A stretch of DNA of 64,000 bases from Gnetum montanum (lineage: Eukaryota; Streptophyta; Gnetopsida; Gnetales; Gnetaceae), in the NCBI GenBank assembly GCA_015680685.1, contig MNCI01038012.1, positions 248,001 through 312,000 of the forward strand, read 5' to 3'. The notes below the pieces were generated by a model. It made no database searches. It was not told the DNA's origin and worked only from the letters and a program-made list of their open reading frames with translations. Shown piece after piece: positions 26,986 through 39,092 of the stretch. A program made the translations under genes and the position numbers. Position 1 is the first letter of the stretch; each line of letters starts with the position of its first letter.

Positions 26986-26987
26986 GT
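26986..26987 (+). other. E2 candidate sense-strand splice donor after protease
   Basis: CAG/GTTTGA follows a complete codon, at the position that aligns with TGG/GTCAGG in E4. Paired with the acceptor-like TTTTGCAG at 32766 it would remove about 5.8 kb containing the antisense gene. Confidence 0.4.
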
Positions 26988-27156
26988 TTGAAAGCACCTG
27001 CACAACTAGGGCATGCCCATAGTTCATTTGGACATTTAACTCACCCTTTGTTCTTTACCTATACAGTTACAATTTGTGTTATTATTTACATCTTACATTA
27101 GTTATAATTTCATTTGGCCTAAAATAAATGAGACTTGAAAAGAACTCAAACTATCA

Positions 27157-27270
27157 CATGGCCCAAAAAGGCCTTAAACTAACACATGGCTAAAAATAGC
27201 CTAAAACTAGTGATGGTGCAAAATGCCCTTAAATTAGCAATGGCCCTGCCACCATGGCCTTAAACTAACA
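27157..27270 (+). repeat. E2 hairpin array A
   Basis: Four units, read on the minus strand as TTAGTTTAAGGCC-ttttt-GGCC, TAGTTTTAGGCT-attttt-AGCC and variants. One unit has GGCT/AGCC where the others have GGCC/GGCC, so pairing is kept. It lies between protease and the end of the antisense gene. Confidence 0.75.
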
Positions 27271-30200
27271 TGGGGCCCACAAGGGGCCTAATTGCATCAA
27301 CCAAATCATAAGTTAAAATTACAAAAATATTACATGAAATATGAAAAAATGAGAAGCAAATAACTATCATATTTCCATTGAATTATCAGTAAGATACATA
27401 GTTCAAAATTACATCGAAAACTTGAAATATCCAAAAAGCACAAACTTTCCCAATAGTAGGGCTACATTTGAAGCATTTCAACCTATAGTGTGCGATAGGG
27501 GCTAGGGCTCTACCCCTTCGTCTTCATATACTACTTCATTGGGTCCCATGCCATCACATACAACCTACATCAAATAAGAATAAAATAATAAATTAGTAAA
27601 CAAATGAGGTAACATGCAAAATTATAATAAAGTAAACAAAAATACTATGAACTAAACCAACCTGAGAAGGACTTGCATCAATATTTGGGGGCATCCTGTT
27701 GAGGCCAACCTCTAGGTGTTGGAGGATTTCATTCTTTAACAAAAATGTCTAGTCTTCCTTACCCAAGTCAATTCCCACAAGGGTTTTCCATTTTTCTATG
27801 GTCATCCATGAAAACAACCCTGATGAAGATGTTGCAGAAGTTACCTCTCTAGAAGGTACAATAATCTATCTTTCTAGGGACTCACTCACCACTACATTGC
27901 TCACGAATAGCTTGTAAGCCTATGTAGCACCAATGGCATCAAGAAATATCTCTTGGCATCAGTGTTCCATAGACTCATCTCTATAATTCATGAAGTATGC
28001 TTTGTGCTCTTGATTGTAGTGGTGTTCGTGATTCTTTTGCGTTTGTCTCCACCAATACACCTTCATGCTATAGTTCTTCCAATTCTAATTTTTTCTTGCT
28101 AAGAGGTCTATCTATAGATGTTGCTTCATAACCTTATGAGTGACCTCATTATTGACTTAGATAGCCAATCAGTACTTGGCATAATTGATTTTGGCCATGT
28201 GGAAACTACCATCTGGCTTGTCACATGCCACCAAGAAGTCATAACATGACTGTAGGCCCTCTACTCTTACCTCTTAGTTTGTCCCTTTTCCTTGAAGCTC
28301 TTGCACCCATCTCCATAGGTGCTTATTTACCTATCTACACTCCAAAAATGCTTTTGTGGAGTACAACATGCACTTGCCTACCTTGTCATACATATGACAA
28401 GGCACCTACTCCACCTTGGGGGGAAACTCAATTATGGTATCAACCTGGATCGCTCTATTTAGGTTCCATTTAAGCTATGAGCCTATCATTCCATAATAGG
28501 TGAAATAATGTTAGTCCAAAGATAAACAAAAAAATCAATAGAAAAAAGGAAAAGATAATAATAATAAAATAAACATACTAATCTCAGGGTCTACCTGTTT
28601 GATGTGATCTATCATATCATCCATCATGCCTTACATGAAGGTGAACTTATCAAGAGTTTCCATTCATGGTTGTGTATGGAAGATGGAAGTTGATGTCAAA
28701 AATTTAATAAAAGTACTATCAACTACAACATAATGCACTTTATGATCATCAAGCAACCAAAAACTAAGGAAAGCATAAAAAGCCACAAAAAAAACACAAT
28801 GAAGATGGTAGTGCAAAGCTCCTACCCAATAAACCATTAGGTGTGAGAGAAAGGGGATACCCATCTACACACTATCAAAGAAATGCTCAAACTCATCCTC
28901 TTCAAACTGAAACCCTTCTTCCTCAAGTTTCCTTAACACTTTAGTGACTTCCTGCTTTTCTTCATCCACCATATGTCCCTCACGTTGAGGGACATCATCC
29001 TCCATATGCTTCACTATCATTGCAGGGGCCCTCTTTCCTGTGTCACATAAGTTTTATTTAGAATTAATATAAGATATCATGAAATATTGAAAAAAAATTA
29101 AATAATGAATACTTAATTGCTATTTTCAAATTCAAATCATGGAGCTTGAATTGTAGCTTCTTGCCACCCTCCACTTCATGCATGGTTTCCTTTGTAGAGT
29201 GAGGATTCTTAATCTTTAATTTTGACAACCTTACTATCTTGGTAATGAGTTGTGATCCTCTTACTATGTTTATAGTGTTGGTTGGTGGAGCCTCCCTAGC
29301 ATTATCACATGTGTGGTAGGATTTCCCCACATGGTGTTTAGTTGTTATCAAGAACAACTCGCCAGCTACCTCTAGAGGGTCATGCGACTGCATGGTGTGG
29401 AACAGGTGGCAAATCCATGACTTGAATATCTAAGTGTGATCTTGCACCATTCATTCCTATTCTTGTGAAGCACCAAAAGTTCCAAAAACCTTCAAAGGCA
29501 TGCTACAAAGAAAGTGAAATGCACATGTGATCGTGCTTAGAGGTTGCTATGTAGCTTAATGATTTTAGCACATAGGCCACTAATAAGGAAATTTGCCTAG
29601 TTGTACCATGTCCCCTCCTCTATCACATATCTCATAATCCAAGCTTGCTCAACCCCAAGAATCTTTCTTTGCGAAACCAACTTAGGAAATGCACAAACTT
29701 GGACGACTAGGTAGAGGTGGTGGACCATGGGTACTTTCACCTCCTTCATTGGTATACCTTTATAGCCCTTGTGACTGTCCAACCATTCTTCAATATCTTC
29801 TCTATGGTCTAAATCCTTGTTGATCTTTTCTACCATTAGTATACCTTCAAATGAGGTGTCGAAGAGGTCCATAAAGAATTCATTTGTAATTTTGAAGATC
29901 ACCTACATATTACAGACCCACATGTAGAAGCGATCAACACTCTTAGTGAAGAAGTCAATTAGGGTAATCATTTCAACCACTAAGATGCTTGGGTTAATGA
30001 TCAAGAAGAGGTCCATGAGCCTAGCTTGCTAAAGATTCTTTGCTACTTACATTAAGGCCTCATAACACAACCAGTTCTGTGAATTCTCAAACTCATCATA
30101 TTTAAAGATGAGAGTGGTCTCAGTGTAACCTGTAGTAACCACTATGACCTCCATTAACTTAGTTGCAACTACAATAAGGAAAAATTAGCAACATGATTGA

Positions 30201-31261
30201 AAAGAAAGCTAAAAATGCATCAACATAAGTGACATACAACTTACATGGTGTGAATGATGTGGAAGATGGTAGTAGTGGGACTAAAACATCCACACTTGGT
30301 ATATTGGTTGCCCAGTCAATGTCAAACCAACTAAGATCTTAACATCACTCATTAGATTTAGAATACCTATGAGCGTATTCAACCAAGTTTGTCCTGATTT
30401 GGCTAATCATTGCGGCATGGACATTCTCAGAAGGTGAGAATTCCTATATGGCAATTTGGGTCAAGTTTAATACCCCCTCCTCATCATGAAGGCCATCTAC
30501 ATCAATGGAAAACCTAGCAATAGACATGAGTAAGCATCTTAATTCATATTCTAACAAACAATACAAAAAATTAAAAGGGGAGTCACCCTTCAACTTAATA
30601 GATAGTCCCAAGTAGATTTTGGAAAATGGTGTGTACATGTCGAGTGATGAACATAGTGTTATTCTTATTGTAGCATTGAAACTTAGGCATTCCCTAGATC
30701 TTAGATAAAATCCTAATACCTTTTTGGCACTAACCCAAGCTCCCTACTCTTTGGTCATCAGCAAGCTCCCTACTCTTTGGTCATTAGCAATCTCATCAAA
30801 TATGAATCTTAGAATGCCTTGGTTTGCCATGGGCAATAGTGTCTCCATTATGATGCTTGATACTTTGGCTAATAATTGTGACCAAATCATTATACTAAAG
30901 TGGTGAAGCAAAAATTCTAGGAATTCTTGTGTGCCCGACCTAGACCAAACCATCTAATGTCCTACACATGTGTCTATTGTAGGCACATTCAGTACAAGAT
31001 GACTCATATAACACAAAATGCTCACCAATTCAACTATGATGAGAAAATGTTTTAGCAACAACTTGCAATGACATAGTAACAACAACAGAAAAATGTTATC
31101 ATTGAATAAAATAGAAAAAATGCATAAAAAAATTACACCCAACATGATTAAATTTTCACTATGCCCCATGGGAAAGGAATGCCGACATACCCATATAAGA
31201 TGCCTAGTTCCCAACAAGGCATAGCACTAACACTTACGTTACATTCTTATAAGCTATATAA

Positions 31262-31525
31262 TTTTGACAATATAAAAAAAAGTTCTAACTATTGGTTATG
31301 CTCCCCATAGAGCGTAACTTGATCAACTTAAAAAAATTTCTAAGTGTTGGTTATGCTCCTCCTACAGTGTAACAATTGCAATATTTTCTTATTTTTTGAA
31401 GTGTTGGTTACACATTCCCATAGAGCGTAACAACTAGCAAAATTTTTCTAACTATCTATTGCATTGTCTATGAAGCGTAACACTAGGAAACCAAAATTTT
31501 CCTAACTTTCTGTTATGCTCTTAGA
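31262..31525 (-). repeat. Intronic tandem repeat (60-bp type) in E2
   Basis: About four units containing GTTATGCTCC...ATAGAGCGTAAC phrases (plus strand), mirror of 14440-14690 in E1. Confidence 0.72.
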
Positions 31526-31609
31526 GACATCCTAGTGTGATCGATGTGACTTTCATAGTTACCATACCCCAAACATTACACTCTATTTTTGACCCCCAAA
31601 CCACCTTGG

Positions 31610-31915
31610 TTGAATCCTATCCTATGCCATAGTGCAAGATTCCTAGAAAACCTTGTCCTACTACATGATGCAAGATGCCCAAAAACCGTTGTTCTATGCG
31701 ATGCATGTTATCCTATTTCATAGCATAAGCTTCCAAAAACACTTATCTCACACCATGGCATAGGATGTCAAAAATCCTATCTCACTATGTGGCATAGGAT
31801 GCCAAAAGCCCTTGTCCTATGTCATGATGTAGGATGCCTAGAAAACCTTGTCCCACGCCATGGCATAGGACATCAAAAAATCCCATGTTTTGCGCAATGC
31901 ATGGGACACCAAAAC
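31610..31915 (-). repeat. Intronic tandem repeat (37-bp type) in E2
   Basis: Seven to eight units of CATGGCATAGGATGCC plus AAAAACCCTTGTCC-like spacers (plus strand). Mirror of 14129-14312 in E1, with more copies. Confidence 0.78.
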
Positions 31916-32336
31916 CTCAAACCAAATTTTATAAAGGGCTAAAACAAAGAAAAAAATGCATCACATGCACTCCCTTCCCTAGCCATGACCCAAAAAAACC
32001 CTAAACACATAAGAAAAAGTAGGAAAGGAAAATTTCAAGGATAGAGAAGAGGACCTCACTTGGCCAATTGCATCTCCCTGAAATCCTCTATGCATGCCCT
32101 TGGAAGGTGCCTCAGTGTACGGTCTCCTTCATCAACATTGATGAGGTCGAGGTGTTGGTATTCGCTTTAGTGCATCATAGTTGGTTGCTACACACTTGCT
32201 TCCTCCTTTCCCCTCTATCATGCTCTAGCTTCCCTCTATCACTACTATGCTCTATCTCCATTTTCCTTAATTGTGCTACACTTAGTGACTATTTTCTCTA
32301 ACTTTGAAAATGATACGTTTACCATGGTGAAAGCCC

Positions 32337-32344
32337 TATTTATA
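32337..32344 (-). promoter_or_regulatory. TATA box of E2 antisense gene
   Basis: Minus-strand GGTATAAATAGGGC, 166 bp upstream of the exon 1 ATG at 32178; matches the E1 box in sequence and distance. Confidence 0.72.
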
Positions 32345-32594
32345 CCCTTTAGGATTAAATAACACGTCACCCTCCTAGGATGTTCTGTGTTCCACACATA
32401 ATGTGGGATTGTCCTATGTCCTATGTGTAATGTGGGACAAGTGTAGTAGCCAAAGTTAGAAATTTTTCAAAAATTTTCTAGCATTCCTATACATAGAAAA
32501 TTTTTTGCATTCTTTTCTGATTGTCCAATAAACATCTAGCTTAGCCCCACATTTCAAACCTCTCAAGCCTTGCTTAAACCTATGTCTCTCGCAT

Positions 32595-32625
32595 AAACTA
32601 TGGTCTGCTACAACCTTAAACTAGC
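32595..32625 (+). repeat. E2 array B, single hairpin unit
   Basis: Minus-strand CTAGTTTAAGGTTGTAGCAG followed by ACC, one unit, upstream of the antisense promoter as in E1. Confidence 0.6.
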
Positions 32626-32764
32626 AATTTTATGGACAATTTTGATCCTAGGATTACTTTACATACTATACAATTAGAAAAAGTTTCATAACATTTTCTT
32701 CCTTATTTTATGCATTTTTCCTTGTTAAGACAAGTACTGATCGACATTTTTCTTACTATTTTGC

Positions 32765-32766
32765 AG
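32765..32766 (+). other. E2 candidate sense-strand splice acceptor before RT
   Basis: Pyrimidine-rich TTTTTCTTACTATTTTGCAG ending at 32766, 23 nt before the ATGAATGCA that opens the RT leader. Same place as in E1, although the phase is not kept here. Confidence 0.45.
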
Positions 32767-35580
32767 TATCTCTTGAGCAAGATTACAAAATGAATGCATA
32801 AAAGATTCTTCATTGGCCCTTAGTCTTCAATGAACCTTACAGTGGTTCCATAAGATGCATAAACACTAATCTCCTAGACTTCAAGCCATTCACTTATGAC
32901 ACAAACATAGTATCTCTAGAGACATCTCTAGACTAGCAAGGCCATCTAGTTAGAGCTCTAGTCTTAGAAGTAGATGATGTAATTGAGGATCCTCTCATAG
33001 AAGTCCCTATAGTACCATGTACAGGTGAGGCAAAAACATTGAAAATTAGTTGTTTGTTAGATCCTCAATTCAAACAAAGCATCTCTAAGATCTTTAACAA
33101 TAACTTCAAGGCATTCACATGGTCCTACGAGGACATGTTGGGCTTAGACCTTCGCATAATATAGGATAAGATTATTCTAGATCCTAATGTAAAATTAATT
33201 AAACAAAAAGCTTGTAAAGTCAAGCATGAGGTGGTGTTGGCCAATCATGATGAGATCACTAAGATTTACAAATCTTGTTTCATCTAGGTAGTTGACTATG
33301 TTGATATGGTCTCAAACATTGTAGTTGTTCCTAAGAAAAATAGAAGTCAAATGTTGCCTTGGACCACGTCCTCAAATGTTTCCTTAGACATGACCTTAGG
33401 CTGAATCCAAAAAAGCGTGTCTTTGATGTCAAAATAAATTACATGTTAGGCTTTGTAGTATCAGAAGTAGGTATATGCATCAACCCCAATAAGGTTAAGG
33501 CTATCACCAAATTAGCACCACCAACAAACCTTAAGGAGATACATGGGTTACAAGGTAGATTACAATTCATACGTAGGTTTATCATAAGGTTGATTGATAG
33601 GTTTCAACCAATGAAAAATTTTCTCAAAAAGGAGGTACACTTTGAGTGGATAGCTTAATGCGAAGAGGCCTTTAACAACCTCAACAAGGAGCTTGCTCAA
33701 CTTTTGACAGTCTACCAGCCACAAGGAGATAAGCCTTTCTAGATTTACCTTGCAACCTTAGATACATCCATTACTTCTATACTTTTCCAAAGATAAGATG
33801 ATGGCTTGGAAGTCCCTATTTACTACTTAATACATGTGCTAGTGGTCCATGAGGAAAAATATAATGATGTGGAGAAGAATTATCTCACCTTAGTCTTTGC
33901 ACTAAAAAAGTGAAGACACTATCCCTTCCATAGTCAAGTCAATGTCATTTGTAAAAGAAACATATTTTATGCAATTATAATAAACATGTATGAAATTAGT
34001 TTAATAGCATAATGAAAGGTAATAACCACAAATTTTGACCTACACTACATAGTGCAAGAATCCATAAAAGGTCAAGCAATAGCCGCATAACTCACGGCTT
34101 CACCTGTAGATGATCAAGAAATAACAAATCTAAAATTTCTAGATGAGCATATCAATAGTATAAGTCAAGTAGCTGCAAACTTTGAGGTAGTTTTAAACTT
34201 TGATGATGCTTCAACCATATAAGGTGGTAGTGCTACTACCATTATGACATTCCCCTCCGGGGACATCCAACCCTTCGCATATAGTTCACATTTCCTTGTA
34301 CAAAAAATGTGGTGGAGTATGAAGGTCTCCTTAGAGGTATGTTAGTAGCTTAAATATTAGGAATACAAAACATAGTAGTCCAAGGAAATTCATAGCTAGT
34401 CATCAACCATGTTAGAGAGGTCTACACTTGTAAGGCACAACACCTACAACCTTACTGTGATTTGGCAAAACACTTGCTTAAATAATTTGCAACTATTGAT
34501 GTCCTACATATTCCTCATAATGAAAATGACATAGTTGATGTATTAGCTACTTTAGCTTTAAGCATAGTATAAAAAACATGTTTTTTCTTTACCTACTTTG
34601 ATAGCGGATTGCACCAAACCTATAAATCAAACAACAAGCATTGCATCTATTGATGAAATAGGTACAACCCATGTCCAAGAGTGGTATGATGATATCAAGG
34701 CATACCTCAAATAGGGAGAGCCTTTGCAAAAATATAACATTTGCCCAAAAAGACATAGTACAAAAGCGATCATAGTAGTATGTCCTTGTAGGTGACAAAA
34801 CCTTGTGTCATAGATCCTATGATGGAATACTATTAACTTGCATTAGTCATAGTGAAATGTGAAAGATCATTGACCAAGTCCATGAGGGAGTATGCAGAGG
34901 CCATATAGCCCCTAGGGAAATGACAACAAAAATCAAACATCTAGGCTATTATTGACCTTACATGGAATGTGATTGCATCTCCAAGGTTAGGACATGTGAC
35001 GTGTGTTAGCGACATGGTAACCTAATGCATGTGGCACCCACTAAGCTACATACTACATAGATCACATGGCTGTTCAAACATTGGAGGTTGGATATCATAG
35101 GCCCTATAATGCCTATGTCTTCTGCAAGACATAGCTTCATCAATACCATAACTAAATATTTTACAAAATAGGTTGAAGCCATTCTCCTTAGGAAGACAAC
35201 ATCACAGTAGGTTTGCAAATTCATTTTAGATAACATAGTGACCTAATTTGGTCTACCCATGACTATATTCATAGATGATGGCCCACAATTTAGCAAGGGG
35301 AAAACTAAAGCCTTCTATAAAAAACTTGGTTCCTTCTCATCATTGTACTACCCATAAGAAAATGGTTAAGCAAAGGCAATGAAGAAAGTCATTGTCAACC
35401 TTCTAAAGAGGATGCTTAACAATAGCATGTGAGAATGGCATGAACAACTAGTCTACGCGCTATGGGACTACTATACAACATGTAGAACAACAATAGGTAG
35501 TGAAACACCACTAATTTCGGCCTAGCACTTTGAAATGCGAATGAATCAAGCCTTTTAGAAGTTTCAAGAGGAAAAATTTA
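32767..35580 (+). pseudogene. E2 pol part 2 with RT core deleted
   Basis: The RT leader (32790-33150; FTWSYEDMLGLD near 33115) and RT entry (SNIVVVPKKN near 33310-33345) are present. At about 33350 the sequence jumps straight to DHVLKCFLRHDLRLNPKK, so roughly 330 nt coding the RT centre, including the catalytic Asp-Asp loop, is missing. RT thumb and connection (to 33658), RNase H (about 33680-34000), a second RNase H-like segment (DVLHIPHNENDIVDVLATLAL near 34497-34560) and the integrase zinc-binding region (near 34830-35020) follow. In the integrase core, LDIIG is present, the DNGP motif reads DDGP, and the Glu of QAE is Lys. Integrase breaks off near 35560-35580. Confidence 0.85.
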
Positions 35581-36071
35581 ACTAAGGCATGGAACTCACG
35601 CCTAGATTACTCAAGCCAGCTTGCTCACCTCGTCAGGCTGGCTCGACCCCAGCATGAGTAACTACAATAGCTTTAGGAGCAAGTCAAAATGGTCAAATCT
35701 AAAGGTGAAAGCTATCCTTAAGGACCACTAATGATCATTCCAAGCATCAGCATTCAAAGATTCAAATTTCAAGTCAAAAAGTGCAAGTTTTCACACTCAC
35801 GCTGAGGTCACGCTATCAGCGTAAGTAACTTTTAGAACCACAAACTGAGTCAAAATGACCTGATTTCCAAGGTGCAAGTCATTCTTAGGGCTCATTGTTG
35901 ACAACTTTAGATTTTAGCCTCTAGAATCCCAGAGTTCAAGTTCAAAAATTGTAGGTTTCTATAACTCATGCTTGTAGCGTGAGTCCAATGTGAGCTGCCA
36001 AAGGTGGCTCAAAACAAGTCACTTTCAACCTCAGTTTCTAATTTTTAGGTCACTCTTGTTGCGAATGAAAA
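35581..36071. repeat. Unassigned repeat-rich block between E2 and E3
   Basis: Three imperfect repeats of about 170-190 bp. Each carries inverted ACTCACGC / GCGTGAGT-like words, then a GTCAAAATGACC-like phrase and TTCAAGTTCAAAAATTG-like phrase. No coding frame. It is not related to the E1-E4 modules and may be part of another LTR or a satellite-like sequence. It was present before E3 landed at 36072. Confidence 0.6.
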
Positions 36072-37723
36072 TGATAGCAGCTGGAAAACACCAAAAGGTC
36101 GTTGGTCAGTGATAGTCTTAACCCCAAATCCGTGGGAGGGCAATGCTAGATAAAATGGAAATGAGGTGCCTTGAATGGTCTAGTCGATTAGATAGGGACT
36201 TAGTCAGTGTTAATATAACCTTTCATAAATGAATAATTTGACAACAAGGCTTCTAGCATAAAATGATAACTTTGAATGAAAAAGAGACAAAAAATAATGT
36301 AAAAATGCAATGATAAGCAAGAAAACAAAGTGAATTGCACTTAGAAAAATGCACCACTTCAAGAACATGACTTCACTATGTCAAGGTGGATATAATTGGT
36401 TGTGTGGCATTGAGGGATGTAGAGATCCCAAGAGTAAGCAAGATGTTTAGAGTAAGATAGTTGTATACTTAAATGCGGACTCAGGAGTTAACAATGCAGA
36501 ATGCTCTGGGGATAGCAGGAAAGAGAAAAACAAAATGCCAAGCTAGAGTGTTAACTATTTACATTGTCAAACAAGGTGTTTACAATGCTCAGGAATACAA
36601 TGCTAACTTTTTTCTTGCTTGTTAACTAATTCCATCGCCAGCCACTTGAGAGACTAAAAAAGGAAAAGATCTTTTGAGCGTTGCTCATTGGGGTATTTAT
36701 AGGGCCAAGTGCATGCGAAAGATTCAGTTTGGACACCATGTGTCTTGGGCCTATGTTGACTTGCCTATGCTGCATGGGCATGCATGATCATTGGACATGC
36801 ATGTCTATTGGACAAGCCTACCATGCTATAATTGCACACCTACCATGCTATAATTATTCCGTCAGAGCTTGGAGACAAGTGACAATGGTGCAATTAGGCA
36901 AGGTGCATTGATGTGTCATAACTATCTGCTATGTTATGCCATGCTTTGTAGCATAGCATGTGGGCATAGCATAGCAACTTGTTACGCCATACTACACTAT
37001 GCTACGTAGCATAGCGTAGCCGCCAGTTTGAAGAAAAAACTTGCACTGCATCCTGTTCCATGTGTTGGACACCTTTGAAGTGCACTGACTGTTTATTGCA
37101 CTACGAATCTTGTGAACTTGCTGATCCTGCCCATTGAAATGCCTTTCCTTATTTCTATAGAGTTGCTACGCTGTGCTACGCTACGTAGCGTAGCAACCAA
37201 CACAAATTGCTTTTATTTTTTTGCTAAGTTTTCCACTTTCTTGTGAAGGAGCCATTGCTAAGGAACTTGGATTTGAGTGAAGCAACTATTTTTGAAGGCC
37301 AAAGGTGATAACTTAGTGTGACTGGAAATCATCAATTAAGCTGAGCCTTCCTGTCTTGCTCTTGCTGCACTGTGCTATGCTGCATAGTGTGGCATAGCAT
37401 AGCATCTTCTCTTGCAATAATTTGTGATCGACTGTTTGAACAACCGTCCCCTGAAGCCTGCTATGCTCTATTGTGTGGCGTAGCATAGAAAACTCCTTGA
37501 CTTAGAAACCCTGCCAAAATATTTTATGCATTTTGAGCACTAACGACAAATCTCTGCATCTTTTCTGTGTAGGTTGTCAGTTGGAAAAATTACCCAGCTA
37601 GAAAATTTGCCAAACTATTCAACCTAAACTTGAAACATTCACTTCTTGCCGAAGTGACATGACGTTGCCTAAATTTTCAAGACCTGGTAAAGCAAGGATG
37701 CCCTAAAATTTTGGGTTGTTTCA
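36072..37723 (-). repeat. E3 3' LTR
   Basis: 1652 bp from TGATAGCAGC to TTTCA. TATA box TATAAATA on the minus strand at 36701-36694. It carries at least five palindromic words built on GCTACGTAGC (for example near 36990-37020, 37163-37196, 37366-37405). Confidence 0.88.
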
Positions 37724-37736
37724 TTGTTCCCTCTAT
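37724..37736 (-). other. E3 polypurine tract
   Basis: Minus-strand ATAGAGGGAACAA directly before the LTR start TGAAAC. Confidence 0.75.
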
Positions 37737-39092
37737 GTTGATGTCTAGAGGATGGGCCTAAGACTTTGACAAAGAATACAAAACACCATGGAAGATGAAA
37801 TGCCAACATTGTTGTGTGGTGACTATCGAGACATCGCTTAACTATGCTTGAGAGTGTTGCATTGGTTTTTGTGGGGGGAAAGGGCTCAGCAGAGAGGAAG
37901 GAGGTTCAAAAAAAGGATAAAGATAAGGTTTAGTAGAGTCCCTCTTCGAAGTGCTCATGAGGGATTCATTCATGTTTTTATCTTTATTTTCACTAACCGT
38001 CGACCTCTTGTTGAAACACTTGCGAAGGGTGATTGAAAAATGGCTTACCCGCCATCTTTTCTAAGCACATGAGCTTCTACTCTCTTACGGTTTTACCTTT
38101 TGTTGCTTTTCCGTTTACATTTGTGACCAACCTTGCCACAGAATAGGTGTTTCTTTCCATGGATGAGTTGTGTTACATTCATGTGGGGGCTTTGACCTGC
38201 CTACAAATGTTTCCCATGTGGCAAGCTACATTATGCATATCATGGACTTTGTGGTTGAGAAAATAGGAGGGCTTAATAGGCATTGGAAAAAGCTTGTAAA
38301 AGAGAGGAGCAAGTAGTAATTATGGATGCAAGAAGTAGGGAAAAGGGAAGAAGCTTAGAAGGTAGTACAAGATGTGCACTCTGAAGTAGCCAAGCTAGTC
38401 AAGACAATCACTTCACAACACTGTAGCATTTTCTATTGTAGCAAAATGCACCTTCGACCAACGCCTCACCAGAACACACCCTACAAACACAGAGAGTGAA
38501 CCAAAAGAAACAACCATGATGCAAAGTGAGGACAAATATCTTACTTGTTGTAGATGTTGTTGAAGCTCCTGGACATTGTTGCTGGTGTACGATGTCCAAA
38601 GTAGGAAGGCTAGTAGTAGCCTTGGCAGTGTCAGCATGGAGGAGATGGCATCGAAGGAGCAAGGAGTTGCTGTGAGTGCGGATGCTTAGGAATCCCTACC
38701 AAAGGAATGCATTCTTAGTTTAGCTATGGGATTAGCTACCACATAGCTAAATGTTGTTTGAGCTCAGGCACTGGCATGGAGTTGGAGGATAACAATATTT
38801 TGGCTACGCCACAATACTGCTGAAACTTTAGCAGCAGGCATTGACCGAGGAACTACCTTTAGGGTGATGTCCATGGCGATAGTAGGTTTAGGGGATCAGT
38901 GAGTTTTCATACAACATCTCTGGGGGATCAGCAAGGTGCTAGGAGCAACGACATTGCATATGTTCCAGATTTTCTTCTCAGTGTGTCATGAACTACATTC
39001 TAGAACTGCAATGTCCCACCCTGCGTTGGCACTATGCAAGCTTGCTTGATGTGTACTTGTTGCAAATGCATGCTAGGGATGTGCCATGAACC
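37737..39092 (-). other. E3 3' untranslated region
   Basis: Noncoding region homologous to 7900-9474 and 51358-52409. Blocks such as CAAAGTGCTCATGAGGGA are shared with E4. No gene seen. Confidence 0.6.

Larger units (their letters stand above)
27502..32178 (-). pseudogene. E2 antisense multi-exon gene
   Basis: Minus strand, opposite to E2 gag-pol. Exon 1 is 32178-32060 with an intact GTGAGG donor. Intron 1 (32059-31062) carries two tandem arrays. Exon 2 is 31061-30587 (TQEFLEFLLHHFSIMIWSQL), intron 2 30586-30514, exon 3 30513-30245, intron 3 30244-30169, and exon 4 from 30168 (shared block VPMVHHLYLVVQVCAFPKL near 29740-29680) to about 29120. Intron 4 ends near 29038 (GACACAG). Exon 5 is acidic (LRKLEEEGFQFEEDEFEHFF). 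Intron 7 is 27661-27565 and exon 8 27564-27502 (TAG stop). Exon order and intron positions match E1, E3 and E4. Decayed by stops in the coding exons. Confidence 0.72.
23465..35580 (+). mobile_element. E2: plus-strand copy of the long family, both ends truncated
   Basis: Sense order: gag (no LTR or PBS; begins at the junction with E1), protease, donor-like site, array A, antisense gene on the minus strand, array B unit, RT to integrase with an internal deletion. It shares with E1 the tandem repeats in antisense intron 1 and the ATGAATGCA start of the RT leader, so E1 and E2 form a subfamily. Integrase stops in the middle near 35580, where unrelated repeat-rich DNA starts. Confidence 0.85.

Noticed and set aside
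36930-37500. MITE or other small inverted-repeat transposon built of GCTACGTAGC words
   Set aside because: No target duplications or common unit length; the palindromes are part of the LTR in several copies.
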